DNA from: Plazaster borealis
Taxonomy: Eukaryota; Echinodermata; Asteroidea; Forcipulatida; Labidiasteridae
DNA: 64,000 nucleotides
Direction: 5' to 3'
NCBI GenBank assembly: GCA_021014325.1
Contig: JAJGQC010000653.1
Span: forward strand, 1 to 64,000
The notes under the pieces are model-generated. The model was not told the DNA's origin. It was given only the letters and a program-made list of their open reading frames with translations, and made no database searches. Made by a program: the position numbers and the translations under genes. Below are positions 33,132 to 44,549 of this stretch, piece by piece. Position 1 is the stretch's first letter, and each line of letters begins with the position of its first letter.

Positions 33132-34126
33132 GTAGAAATTTAAATTTCGTCACTCTAGCATACCTAATTCAGGAGTTATGGTCAAACTAAGAGCGGAGTT
33201 GTTTCCAACCAAGCCCCGGTGAAATATTAGTCGCCATTTTGAGTTTTTAATGTGTGGCCTATTTGAAAGAGGTAGGGGTGACGTTTTGGACGCTCGTGTC
33301 GCTCAGAATTATGCCACAGACGCAAAACAAAGACGAACTTAGAGCCCTCTATTAGGGCTTTCCAGTGGTGTACAGTTTGTGCAAATTCATTAATTTGTTG
33401 AGGATGATATGAGCCTGCATACATTGTGTTTGCTTGAAGAACAGCTTAAGTTGAGAGGGGTTGAAGGAGTGGGGGTAATGTTTTGGGCACTTGCGTCGCT
33501 GAGAATTATGCCACAGAAGCAAAACAAAGACGAACTCAGAGCCCTATATTAGGGCTTTCCAGTGGTGTATAGTTTGTGCAAATCCAAAAATTTGTTGAGG
33601 ATGATATGAGCCTTCATATATTGTGTTTGCTTTCAGAACATCTAAATTTGAGAGGGGTTGAAGGGGGTTGGGGTAACGTTTTGGACACTTGCAGCGCTGA
33701 GAATTATGCCACAGAAGCAAAACAAAGACGAACTCAGAGCCCTATATTAGGGCTTTCCAGTGGTGTATAGTTTGTGCAAATCCAATAATTTGTTGAGGAT
33801 GATATGAGCCTTCATATATTGTGTTTGCTTTCAGAACAGCTAAATTTGAGATGGGTTGAAGAGGGTGGGGGTAACTTTTTGGACACTTGCGGCGCTAAGA
33901 ATTATGCCACAGAAGCAAAACAAAGACGAACTCAGAGCCCTACATTAGGGCTTTCCAGTGGTGTATAGTTTGTGCAAATCCAATAATTTGTTGAGGATGA
34001 TATGAGCCTTCATATATTGTGTTTGCTTTCAGAACAGCTAAATTTGGGAGGGGTTGAAGGGGGTGGGGGTAACGTTTTGGACACTTGCAGCGCTGAGAAT
34101 TATGCCACTGAAGCAAAACAAACATC

Positions 34127-35147
34127 CAGTCTGCATTTAAGTTGGAATGGCACCCCTCATTCAGTCTGCATCTATAGTTGGAATGACATCCTCATTCAGT
34201 CTGCATCTAAGTTGGAATGACATCCTCATTCAGTCTGCATCTAAGTTGGAATGACATCCTCATTCAGTTTGCATCTAAGTTGGAATGGCACCCCCATTCA
34301 GTCTGCATCTATAGTTGGAATGACACCCCTCATTCAGTCTGCATCTAGTTGGAATGGCACCCCTCATTCAGTCTGCATCTACATGTAAGTTGGAATGACA
34401 CCCCTCACTCAGTCTGCATCTAAGTTGGAATGGCATCCTCATTCAGTCTGCATGTAAGTTGGAATGACACCCCTCATTCAGTCTGCACGTAAGTTGGAAT
34501 GACACCCCTCATTCAGTCTGCATCTAGTTGGAATGGCACCCCTCATTCAGTCTGCATCTACATGTAAGTTGGAATGACACCCCTCACTCAGTCTGCATCT
34601 AAGTTGGAATGACATCCTCATTCAGTCTGCATCTAAGTTGGAATGACATCCTCATTCAGTTTGCATCTAAGTTGGAATGGCACCCCCATTCAGTCTGCAT
34701 CTATAGTTGGAATGACACCCCTCATTCAGTCTGCATCTAGTTGGAATGGCACCCCTCATTCAGTCTGCATCTACATGTAAGTTGGAATGACACCCCTCAC
34801 TCAGTCTGCATCTAAGTTGGAATGGCATCCTCATTCAGTCTGCATCTAGTTGGAATGACACCCCTCATTCAGTCTGCATCTACATGTAAGTTGGAATGAC
34901 ACCCCTCACTCAGTCTGCATCTAAGTTGGAATGGCATCCTCATTCAGTCTGCATGTAAGTTGGAATGACACCCCTCATTAAGTCTGCATGTAAGTTGGAA
35001 TGACATCCTCACTCAGTCTGCATCTAAGTTAGAATGACGTCCTCATTCAGTCTGCATCTAAGTTGGAATGACACCCCTCATTCAGTCTGCATCTAAGTTG
35101 GAATGGCATCCTCATTCAGTCTGCATCTAAGTTGGAATGGCACCCCC
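34127..35147. repeat. ~34-bp minisatellite, array 2
   Basis: Nearly the same order of variant units as array 1, showing that the array was copied as a block with the 4.8-kb unit. Confidence 0.97.
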
Positions 35148-35650
35148 AATTTCATAGAGCTGCTGAACCAAACAATATTACGTAATTGCTTAAAAAACTT
35201 TCTGCTAAGCAAAAATAAGCAGGATACCAGTCACATTTGTACACATGACATCGTTGGCTCAGAACTATAAGGTCCTTAAGTTATGTAATGGACAGCCTTG
35301 TAGATATTTTTAATATGACTAATTTCAAAAAATATTGTAAGTGCGTCATTACTGAGAAAAATTTTTCCGGGCATCTTCAAGGATGCTGCTGGTCCAAACT
35401 AGAACTCTGTAACTAAAATATTCGAGGAGAAATTTGTGTTCTTTGGAAAAACAAAATGGCGGCGCTTTTGACGAAATATGGCTAATTCACTCAGTTTTGA
35501 GATTTGAACTTTTTCCCAAACAAAAGTGTGTCTTCGTGGGATCCCGGTCCATCTTTTTTGCACAGCCGAAAACCGTCTAGAACCATAACTTGTTTGACCC
35601 AGATATTAAATTTCTGCAAGGCTATATGAATCCATGTTTTTCTTGATTAG

Positions 35651-35730
35651 GTTTTCCTGGTGTAGATGGTTTGACAGGACCTCAGGGGTTGCCAGGCAAA
35701 CAGGGACCAGAAGGAAGGCCTGGTGCCTCG
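35651..35730 (+). pseudogene. Collagen-type Gly-X-Y exon, copy 4 (open)
   Basis: 80 nt; the GPR triplet reads GPQ here (CCTCAGGGG). Otherwise as copy 3, with TCG/GTGTAT following. Confidence 0.65.
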
Positions 35731-36513
35731 GTGTATAGCCTTGTAGATTTTTAATGTCGAATTTTCAAAACATTTTGTATAGTGCCGGACCTCTGTGAAT
35801 AATTTTTGCGGGCATCATCAAGGATACTGCTGATCCAAACCAGAACTCTGTAACTAATTTATTCGCGGAGAAATTGGTGTTCTTTGGAAAAACAAAATGG
35901 CGGCACTTTTTGGGGAAACATGGGTAATTCACTCAGTTTTGAGATTTGAGCTTTTTCCCACACAGAAAGTGTCTTCGTTGGATCCTAGTCCATCTTTTTT
36001 GCATAGTTGAAAACCGTCTAGAACCATAACCTGTTTGACCCAGATATTAAATTTCTGTAAGGCTATAGCCTTGTAGATATTGTTCATGTCAAAATTTTTT
36101 TAAACATTTTTTGAAGTGCCGGACCTCTGTGGATAATTTTTGCGGGCATCCTCAAGGATGCTGAAGTTTTGGACGCACGCATCGCGGAGAATTATGCCAC
36201 AGACGCAAAACAAGAACGAACTTAGAGCCCTATATTAGGGCTTTCTAGTGGCGTACAGTTTGTGCAAATCCATTAATTTGTTGAGGGTGATATGAGCCTT
36301 CATACATTGTGTTTGCTTTCAGAACAGCTAAGGGGTTGAAGAGGGTGGGGGTAACGTTTTGGACGCTCGCGTCACTGAGAATTATGCCACAGACGCAAAA
36401 CAAGGATGAACTGAGAGCCCTTGATCAGGGCTTTCTAGTGGTGTAAAGTATATAAAAATCTATTAATTTTTGGGGGATGATAATGAGCCTTCTTACATTG
36501 TGATTGTTTTCAG

Positions 36514-36642
36514 AATTTTGCTAAACCTGCGAGCACTTGAAAACAACTCGGAGTATGCTTGCTTGCACGTCTTTTTGAGCACGAAGGACTTGTCGCAGGG
36601 TCCCCAAAAGCCAATCATCGGATGCGGAAATATTCAAGGCAG
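36514..36642 (+). pseudogene. Exon-like block B7 (7-nt-deleted)
   Basis: First B block of the third unit. Unlike B1 and B4 in the same relative position, it carries the deletion and is 129 nt. Confidence 0.5.
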
Positions 36643-37155
36643 GTAGAAATTTAAATTTCGTCACTCTAGCATACCTAGTTCAGGAGTTATGGTCAAACTA
36701 AGAGCGAAGTTGTTTCCAACCATCCCCCCCGGTACAATATTAGTCGCCATTTTGAGTTTTATTTAAAATGTGGCCTACTTGAAAGGGGTTGGGGCAACGT
36801 TTTGGACGCTCATGTCGCTGAGAATTATGCCACAGACGCAAAACATAGACGAACTTAGAGCCGTATATTAGGGCTTTCCAGTGGTGTACAGTTTGTGCAA
36901 ATCCATTAATTTGTTGATGATGATACGAGCCTTCATACATTTTGTTTGCTTTCAGAACAGCTAAATTTGAGAGGGGGTTGAAGGCAGTGGGGGTGACGTT
37001 TTGGACGGTCGTGTCGCTGAGAATTATGCCACAGACGCAAAACTTAGATGAACTGAGAGCCCTTGATCAGCGCTTTCCAGTGGTGTAAAGTACATAAAAA
37101 TCCATTAGTTTTTGGGGGATGATAATGAGCCTTCTTACATTGTGATTGTTTTCAG

Positions 37156-37284
37156 AATTTTGCGAAACCTGCGAGCACTTGAAAACAACTCGGAGTATGC
37201 TTGCTTGCACGTCTTTTTGAGCACGAAGGACTTGTTGCAGGGTCCCCAAAAGCCAATCATCGGATGCAGAAATATTCAAGGCAG
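37156..37284 (+). pseudogene. Exon-like block B8 (7-nt-deleted)
   Basis: 129 nt, TTTTCAG and CAG/GTAGAA borders kept. Confidence 0.5.
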
Positions 37285-37786
37285 GTAGAAATGTAAACTT
37301 CGTCACTCTAGCATATCTAGTTCAGGAGTTATAGTCAAACTAAGAGCGGAGTTGTTTCCAACCATCCCCCGGTAAAATATTAGCTGCCATTTTGAGTTTT
37401 AAAAAGTGGCCTATTTGAAAGGGGTGGGGCTGACATTTTGGACGCTCGCGTCGCTGAGAATTATTCCACAGACGCAAAACAAAAACGAACTTAGAGCCCT
37501 TCAATAGGGCTTTCCAGTGGTGTACAGTTTGTGCAAATTCATTAATTTGTTGAGGATGAGCCTTCATACATTGTGTTTGCTTTCAGAACAGCTAAATTTG
37601 AAAGGGGGTTGAAGGGGGTGGGGGTGACAATTTGGACGCTCGCGTCGCTGAGAATTATGCCACAGACGCAAAACTTAAATGAACTGAGAGCCCTTGATCA
37701 GGGCTTTCCAGTGGTGTAAAGTACATAAAAATCCATTATTTTTTGGGAGATGATAATGAGCCTTCTTACATTGTGTTTGTTTTCAG

Positions 37787-37915
37787 AATTTTGCCAAACT
37801 TGCGAGCACTTGAAAACAACTCGGAGTATGCTTGCTTGCACGTCTTTTTGAGCATGAAGGACTTGTTGCAGGGTCCCCAAAAGCCAATCATCGGATGCGG
37901 GAATATTTAAGGCAG
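37787..37915 (+). pseudogene. Exon-like block B9 (7-nt-deleted)
   Basis: 129 nt, TTTTCAG and CAG/GTAGAA borders kept. The end reads GAATATTTAAGGCAG, which differs from B3. Confidence 0.5.
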
Positions 37916-38711
37916 GTAGAAATTTAAATTTCGTCACTCTAGCATACCTAATTCAGGAGTTATGGTCAAACTAAGAGCGGAGTTCTTTCCAACCAACCCC
38001 CCCAGTAAAATATTAGTCGCCATTTTGAGTTTTTAAAGTGTGGCCTATTTGAAAATGGTAGGGGTGACATTTTGGACGCTCGTGTCGCTGAGAATTATGC
38101 CACAGACGCAAAACAAAGACGAACTTAGAGCTCTAATAGGGCTTTCCAGTGGTTTACAGTTTGTGCAAATTCATTAATTTTGTTGAGGATGATATGAGCC
38201 TGCATACATTGTGTTTGCTTGAAGAACAGCCTAATTTGAGAGGGGTTGAAGGGGTGGGGGTAACGTTTTGGGCACTCGCGTCGCTGAGAATTATGCCAAA
38301 GTAGCAAAACAAAAACGAACTCAGAGCCCTATATTAGGGCTTTCCAGTGGTGTATAGTTTGTGCAAATCCAATAATTTGTTGAGGATGATATGAGCCTTC
38401 ATATATTGTGTTTGCTTTCAGAACAGCTTAATTTGAGAGGGGTTGAAGGGGTGGGGTAACGTTTTGGACACTTGCAGCGCTGAGAATTATGCCACAGAAA
38501 CAAAACAAAAACGAACTAAGAGCCCTATATTAGGGCTTTCCAGTGGTGTATAGTTTGTGCAAATCCAATAATTTGTTGAGGATGATATGAGCCTTCATAT
38601 ATTGTGTTTGCTTTCAGAACAGCTAAATTTGGGAGGTGTTGAAGGGGGTGGGGGTAACGTTTTGGACACTTGCAGCGCTGAGAATTATGCCACTGAAGCA
38701 AAACAAACATC

Positions 38712-39349
38712 CAGTCTGCATTTAAGTTGGAATGGCACCCCTCATTCAGTCTGCATGTAAGTTGGAATGGCATCCTCATTCAGTCTGCATCTAAGTTGGA
38801 ATGACATCCTCATTCAGTCTGCATCTAAGTTGGAGTGGCACCCCCATTCAGTCTGCATCTATAGTTGGAATGACACCCCTCATTCAGTCTGCATCTACAT
38901 GTAAGTTGGAATGACACCCCTCACTCAGTCTGCATCTAAGTTGGAATGGCATCCTCATTCAGTCTGCATGTAAGTTGGAATGGCACCCCTCATTCAGTCT
39001 GCATCTACATGTAAGTTGGAATGACACCCCTCACTCAGTCTGCATGTAAGTTGGAATGGCACCCCTCATTCAGTCTGCATCTACATGTAAGTTGGAATGA
39101 CACCCCTCATTCAGTCTGCATCTAAGTTAGAATGACATCCTCATTCAGTCTGCATGTAAGTTGGAATGGCATCCTCATTCAGTCTGCATCTAAGTTGGAA
39201 TGACACCCCTCATTCAGTCTGCATGTAAGTTGGAATGACACCCCTCATTCAGTCTGCATGTAAGTTGGAATGACATCCTCACTCAGTCTGCATCTAAGTT
39301 GGAGTGGCATCCTCATTCAGTCTGCATCTAAGTTGGAATGGCACCCCCA
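38712..39349. repeat. ~34-bp minisatellite, array 3
   Basis: A shorter array (about 19 units) of the same repeat closing the third unit, followed by the same foldback-family remnant (39,350-39,470). Confidence 0.97.
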
Positions 39350-39479
39350 ATTTCATAGAGCTGCTGAACCAAACAATATTACCTAATTGCTTAAAAAACT
39401 TTCTGCTAAGCAAAAATAAGCAGGATACCAGTCACATTTGTACACATGACATCGTCGGCTCAGAACTATAAAAAGGTCC

Positions 39480-39665
39480 TAAATTATAATGGACAAAAAA
39501 GTTTAAATATAAAATAAATTAAAAAAAATAAAAAAATAAAAAATAAATAAAAAAAAAATGTAATGTTTTGTCATGAATTCTCCATTTTCATATTAAATTT
39601 GATTTTTTTTTTTTTTTTTTTTATTTTATTTACTTTTTTTTAAATTTTTTTTATTTTTTGTTTTT
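39480..39665. repeat. A-rich then T-rich low-complexity foldback
   Basis: About 75 bp of A-rich sequence (AAATAAAAAAATAAAAAATA) is followed after ~45 bp by T-rich sequence of complementary type, so the two can pair loosely. The third higher-order unit ends here. Confidence 0.8.
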
Positions 39666-39699
39666 AACGATTTTTTGTCCACGTAACATTAGGACTAAA

Positions 39700-40495
39700 C
39701 ATTTGGGGTACACTCATGATTGTAGTTTAATTTGTTACTTGAATTTTAATGTATTTATTGAATTTAATTTACTGAATTTAATTACTATAGTGAATGGCAC
39801 CCTCATTGTGTATCTAAGGCCCAATTTTATAGAGCTGCTGAAGCACAAAATATTGCTTAACATTTTTCTGCTAAGCAAAAATAAGCGGGATACCAGTCAC
39901 ATTTGTACACGTGACATGACCTTTTGGCATAATGTTGTTGTACTTCTACACTTTTGTGCTAAGCAGCTCTATAAAATTAGGCCCAAGTAAACAAGATCCT
40001 GTGACCCTCTTTCAAAGAATTATTAGCTGGGGACTGCCTAAATATTTGGGGGTATATTCATGATTGTAGTTTAATTTGTTACTTGAATTTTAATGTATTT
40101 ATTGAATTTAATTTACTGAATTTAATTAATATACTGAATGTCACCCTCATTGTTTATCTAAGGCCAATTTTATAGAGCTGCTGAAGCACAAAATATTGCT
40201 TAACATTTTTCTGCTAAGCAAAAATAAGCAGGATACCAGTCACATTTGTACACGTGACATGACCTTTTGGCAGTTAACCTTATTCTGGTAAGCATAATGT
40301 TGTTGTACTTAGACACTTTTGTGCTTAGCAGCTCTATAAAATTAGGCCCAAGTAAACAAGATCCCGTGAACCTCTTTCAAAGAATTAATAGCTGGGGACT
40401 GCCTAAACATGTGGTGGTATATTCATGATAGCAGTTTAATGTGTTAAATTTTATTGTATTTATTGAATTTAATTTACTGAATTTAATTAAAGCAG
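39700..40495. repeat. ~345-bp tandem duplication carrying foldback copies
   Basis: TGTATTTATTGAATTTAATT landmarks fall near 39,749, 40,092 and 40,455. The two full copies each carry a foldback, 39,815-39,988 and 40,161-40,353, with ends GGCCCAATTTTATAGAGCTG and the complementary CAGCTCTATAAAATTAGGCC. The third copy is partial. Confidence 0.88.
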
Positions 40496-40574
40496 CAATG
40501 CATTGAATTAAGAAGACTGATCTACATGGAGTTTGTATTGTACAACTTGTGTATGCGGGTGGGTGCATGAGCGC

Positions 40575-40925
40575 GTGCGCTAGCTCGTATCAATACAGGA
40601 TTGAGAAATTTCGATCTATCAAGACAGGATTGAGAAATTTTGATCTATCAATACAGGATTGAGAAATTTTGATCTATGAATGATTGAACATTTCAATCTA
40701 AATGATTGAATAGTTCAATCATCAGTCTGGATTGGAAAATTTTCAATCCAAATTCGATTGAAGATAGATTGAAAATTTCCACTTAATAGTTTGAAATTCC
40801 AATGTTTGTGGATTGAAAATGTTCACTCTAAAAAGGATTGATTGTCAATCCGGAAAGATCGTTCCCTCACGGCAATCTGTGCAAGAGTGAAAATTCAATC
40901 TTGATTGAAATTTCAATCGTCAGAA
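40575..40925. repeat. GATTGAAA/TTTCAATC-rich stretch
   Basis: Three tandem units of CAGGATTGAGAAATTTTGAT are followed by ~250 bp packed with ATTGAAA and TTTCAAT words on both strands, making many small overlapping palindromes. Confidence 0.75.
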
Positions 40926-40954
40926 TTAAGAGAGATGGAGCAGGGTGAACCCGT

Positions 40955-41060
40955 GATATGGTCATATTCCTGTAGCCATTGCTTGTGCACAATGGATGGG
41001 CCATGTGGACCCAGTATATGGTCATATTCCTGTACCCATTGCTTGAGCACAGTGTATGGG
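40955..41060. repeat. Two tandem copies of a ~60-bp unit
   Basis: ATATGGTCATATTCCTGTAG at 40,957 and ATATGGTCATATTCCTGTAC at 41,017, each followed by CCATTGCTTG and GCACA-TG. Confidence 0.85.
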
Positions 41061-41280
41061 GACTCCGCGTCTAAGAATATGCACATATTTCGGGCTCAAC
41101 TCGCTCCATTAGCCGTGTACAAAATAACCACATAGGAAATCGACCATATCCTCGGTCAAAACGCGATTTTCACCCTGTTTGGGGAATTTGAGTTTTGTTT
41201 AAATATATAGGTCACAACTTTCAGTAAATAATTTTTGTTGAGGTTTCACAATAATTATATGAGACCTCTTTTCTCATTTA

Positions 41281-41345
41281 ATTTTTGTATTTATTTATTT
41301 TATTTATTTATTTATTTATTTTATTGATTATGATTTATTTTTTAG
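41281..41345. repeat. (ATTT)n microsatellite
   Basis: About 60 bp of ATTTATTT with few interruptions. Confidence 0.9.
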
Positions 41346-41400
41346 GAGGGAGTGATAATATTTTTCCTCCAACTTTGGTTATCCAAATTGGAGGAGCTAA

Positions 41401-41966
41401 AAACCAATCCGACGCGCACCGGGCGCGCAGTGTTGAGCACCGCACGCCACTGCTGCGGTGTACAAGTGCCTAGTTTTGTGCACAAAGACATGAGGAAATC
41501 ATGTTCCTTTTCACTCTTTATGGAAATTAAATGTTTTCCTCAACGACTTACACGATTTCCTTTCCAGGACATCATGATATACCAATGTAGATCACTGACC
41601 ACAGATATTTGCAACAAAATAGAAACCGAATCATCTTGAAAACGGTGCTTGTCTTAGGTGAGTTAGGGGAAAAAGACGCGGAAACTGCATAATATAGTCG
41701 ACATCGGCAGAGCATTTTGTCAGAATTTCAGTATTTTACTCTGTGCTTAATTTTAAAAAATTATCAAGAATGTAGTAAATCGTCATATCATGCAGCCATG
41801 TCAGAGAAATTTCATAGATTGTCGAGGAAGACATTAAATTTCCATAAAAAGTGAAAAGGGAAACGATGTTCTCGTTTCTTTGTGCACAAAATTAGGCACA
41901 AGTACACCGCAGCAGTGGCGCGCGGCGCCCATGGCGGCACCCAGCACTTGCGCGCCTGGATTGGTG
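41401..41966. mobile_element. GC-rich-ended foldback element (~565 bp)
   Basis: Arms 41,401-41,540 and 41,831-41,966 are imperfect reverse complements. Landmarks: ACCAATCC with GGATTGGT, CACTGCTGCGGTGTACAAGT with ACTTGTACACCGCAGCAGTG-type sequence, and TTTTGTGCACAAAG in both. The arm ends are markedly GC-rich in AT-rich surroundings. No TSD is evident. Direct repeats GGTCAAAACGCGATTTTCA lie ~240 bp left (41,155) and ~125 bp right (42,092) of it. Confidence 0.82.
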
Positions 41967-43669
41967 TATATATTGACTGCTGCTGTTGGTAAGAGTTGCA
42001 AGGGAAGGTTTGTTATGACAAAGGTTTCAATACTTTGAGATCCTAAAATCTCATAATTTGCGGTTTTGAAAAAAATATATGAAAAATATTCTGGGTCAAA
42101 ACGCGATTTTCATCATGGAGGGGGTTATCTCATAAAGGGTTTTGTTTAAAATAAAGAAACCCACCCATGAGTAAAGCTACATAGTAAACCAAAATTAGTA
42201 AATACAAAATAGAAAATATGACGAAGCGTTGGCAATTTTTGTGTTTGAATTAAAACGTAGCGGCAGAATCCACACTACAACCAGGTGCAGAAGCCGAGTC
42301 AATTCCTATAACAGCGGTCGAGGGCCACCTGTAGACATGTCAAAACATCGTTCGGAACAGGGGGGGCGGAAGGGGTAGCGCCACCAACGCGCCACCTACG
42401 TTGAAAATAATCTCATTCGACTTTTGCGACGTGCATGGACTGGTCGAAGCTACACAACAAAACACGTCCTAGTACATGTACTAAACACAGGGTATACACA
42501 TTCCCTATATGTGTGTGTACATGTAGCTATCGTACAGGATTTGAATTACACGCGTGCCGTTAAAAATGCTTGGGCGAGTCCATTTTATCAGAGGGTATTG
42601 TTATCTTCAAATCTTGTAAATTCACCAAATTTTTATACTAGAGAGAACATTCGTAAATGGGTTTGTTTGCGTTACCAACTGCTTCAGTAATTTGATAATT
42701 TGATAAACAACATACATTTAACGTAAACGACATGTATTACATATCTGTGTACTTTGCCTCATAATTAATATTACCTGCGGCAAATGTTCCCGTCCGTTGA
42801 CATCCGTTTGACGGACGATCGTTTGCACGCAAACCATAGGGGAAACCATTTCCTCAAAAAACATAAAAATAGTGAAATATCTTGAGGATGTACCGAGGGA
42901 TTTTGTTTAAACTTACAGAAATGAAAGATCTATCCCTGAATATTACGTTCAGCGAACAAAATCAGAGGATGAACGATACGAATTTTCACATTTTGTCGAT
43001 ATTTTTAGCCATTTTAGGGGAGACGTTTTGTAATGAACCAACTGAAAATTTTCGGTAATATTTTTACGCATTTTACATAAAAATAACCACCTGAACAATT
43101 GAAAATGCTATTATAATATATACTGTTATGTTTGCAGTGCTGTTAAAGAGAAAATTTTAATGGTATACATGGTTTTCTTTTTCTTTTTTAATTGTCTTCA
43201 CCTCTTTTTAAAATGGAGTGTGCCCAAACCGCGACTGCAATTTCTTGCGCAATACCCCTTCCGTCCCCCCCAGTTGGGAATGACTGATTTTTGTCCATTA
43301 CCTTATTGATATTTGATATTTGAGTCACCGTCCTATACTTCTTGTATGTCCTTGCGTCCTGCCTGACACTATTCAATCCTTACACCAGCTCTTTAGTGAG
43401 TCCTAGCCTCAAGCTTTTTGTTTAATTTCCTACTTCTTCCAGAGGTTCTTTTCCCCCCATAATGTGAAGACACGTGCCTTTTGGCCTTTAAAATTATTAG
43501 CGTAAACAAGGGTTTTGAACTAAAGATGTTGCACTTTGCATTCTTAACAATTTTATATAACTCTTTTGACAGTTCTGCCAAATTCCTCTGTCCACCCAGA
43601 CCTATTCCTCACACTGCGATTCCCACGAACATGTCCTTAGCCTGTGTCGAATTAATAGGGAAATTAATA
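41967..43669. other. No feature recognised
   Basis: Unique-looking sequence. An 88-codon frame at 42,424-42,690 (plus) and two 62-codon frames at 43,188-43,581 (minus) have no recognisable domains, splice context or start signals, and I do not call them genes. Confidence 0.45.
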
Positions 43670-43678
43670 GGGTGAGTT

Positions 43679-44259
43679 AAGACCCAGTAACTGGGGCGCT
43701 GTACTCCTTTTTTCGAAATTTTGACATTATCGGTCGTACTAGCGCCCCAACGTATCGAAGTATTTTGCACGAGGGATCTTCATTCAAGGCCCTTTTCCCA
43801 CCCTCGGCTTGGGCTCCGGCTCCGGCTTGGGCTCCGGCTCCGGCTTGGGCTCCGTCACCAATTAAGGAGCAGTGCACATTTGCATGGATTTTCCAGATCA
43901 AACGAAGCCTGGAGCCGGCCGGAGACGGAGCCTGAGCCGAGGTTTGGAAAAAGCCCCAACTCTCGGCTGGATTTTAGACGGGTGCTCTGCTAACCGTGAC
44001 GACTACGCGGTTTGAGGTAGGGCACCCTTCGATTAGACGGGTGCCTTGCCTCAACCGTGATAACTGCGCGGTTGAGGCAGGACACCTGTCTAATTTTAGA
44101 CGGGTGTCCTGCCTCAACAGCCCTGTTATCACGGTTGAGGCAAGGCACCCGTCTAAATTGAAAATCCTTCGTGGCGGGAAAATACAACGGCACGCTGTTC
44201 GACCGATAATGTCAACATTTTGAAGAAAAAAAAGTACAGCGCCCCAGTTACTGGGTCTA
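43679..44259. mobile_element. MITE-like foldback element, full copy
   Basis: The termini AAGACCCAGTAACTGGGGCG and CGCCCCAGTTACTGGGTCTA are complementary for about 60 bp, with GACATTATCGGTCGTACTAG inside. Internally, a ~35-bp module (CGCGGTTGAGGCAGGGCACC, then CGTCTAA) is repeated in alternating orientation. The candidate TSD is GGGTGAGTT on the left; on the right GGGGGTAAGTT here, and GGGTAAGTT in the duplicated copy at 51,047. No coding capacity. Confidence 0.88.
43795..43860. repeat. GGCTCCGGCTT hexanucleotide-type tandem repeat
   Basis: About five units of GGCTTGGGCTCC/GGCTCC inside the MITE-like element. Open frames on both strands here merely translate the repeat. Confidence 0.85.
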
Positions 44260-44390
44260 GGGGGTAAGTTGATACTTATCTGTACGGAAAATGGAAATGT
44301 TATTCAAAATGTATGTTTGTAAAATTCAGTGGTTTGTGTTTTTCACGAGGGCGGCAAGTTTGAAAAGCACATGAGTGTACGAATCATAGC

Positions 44391-44540
44391 CCCATAAATT
44401 GCGCCTATCCACTTCGTATCATTGGCCCCAGCACCATTGCAATTCTATGTAATTCCTGTAATTTAAATTCTGCTACGTTCTTGATCTTGAATTACGAAAA
44501 GGATACGAAGTGGATTGGCCCAATTTTAAATAGGGCTATG
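44391..44540. mobile_element. Small foldback of the TAGCCCC family
   Basis: TAGCCCCATAAATTGCGCC pairs with the end GGCCCAATTTTAAATAGGGCTA; both arms contain CACTTCGTATC/GATACGAAGTG. It is a short relative of the 11.9-kb element; a longer relative begins right after, at 44,550. A duplicate lies at 51,172-51,327. Confidence 0.8.
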
Positions 44541-44549
44541 TACGAACTT

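Larger units (their letters stand above)
25704..39475. repeat. Higher-order tandem array, three ~4.8-kb units
   Basis: Units start at AGCCTTGTAGATATTTTTAA: 25,704, 30,506 and 35,293 (periods 4,802 and 4,787); the third ends near 39,475 and is about 0.6 kb shorter. Order in each unit: TAATTTATTCGAGGAGAAAT blocks, the collagen-type exon copy, a series of ~200-bp cassettes containing TTTTGGACGCTCG and AGAATTATGCCACAGACGCA, three copies of a second exon-like block, and a ~34-bp minisatellite followed by a foldback-family remnant. Most variants are shared between units, so the duplication is recent relative to cassette divergence. Confidence 0.93.

Noticed and set aside
43721..43993. RLGLRLRLGLR-type open frame
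   Set aside because: Translation of the GGCTCC-type tandem repeat within a MITE-like element.
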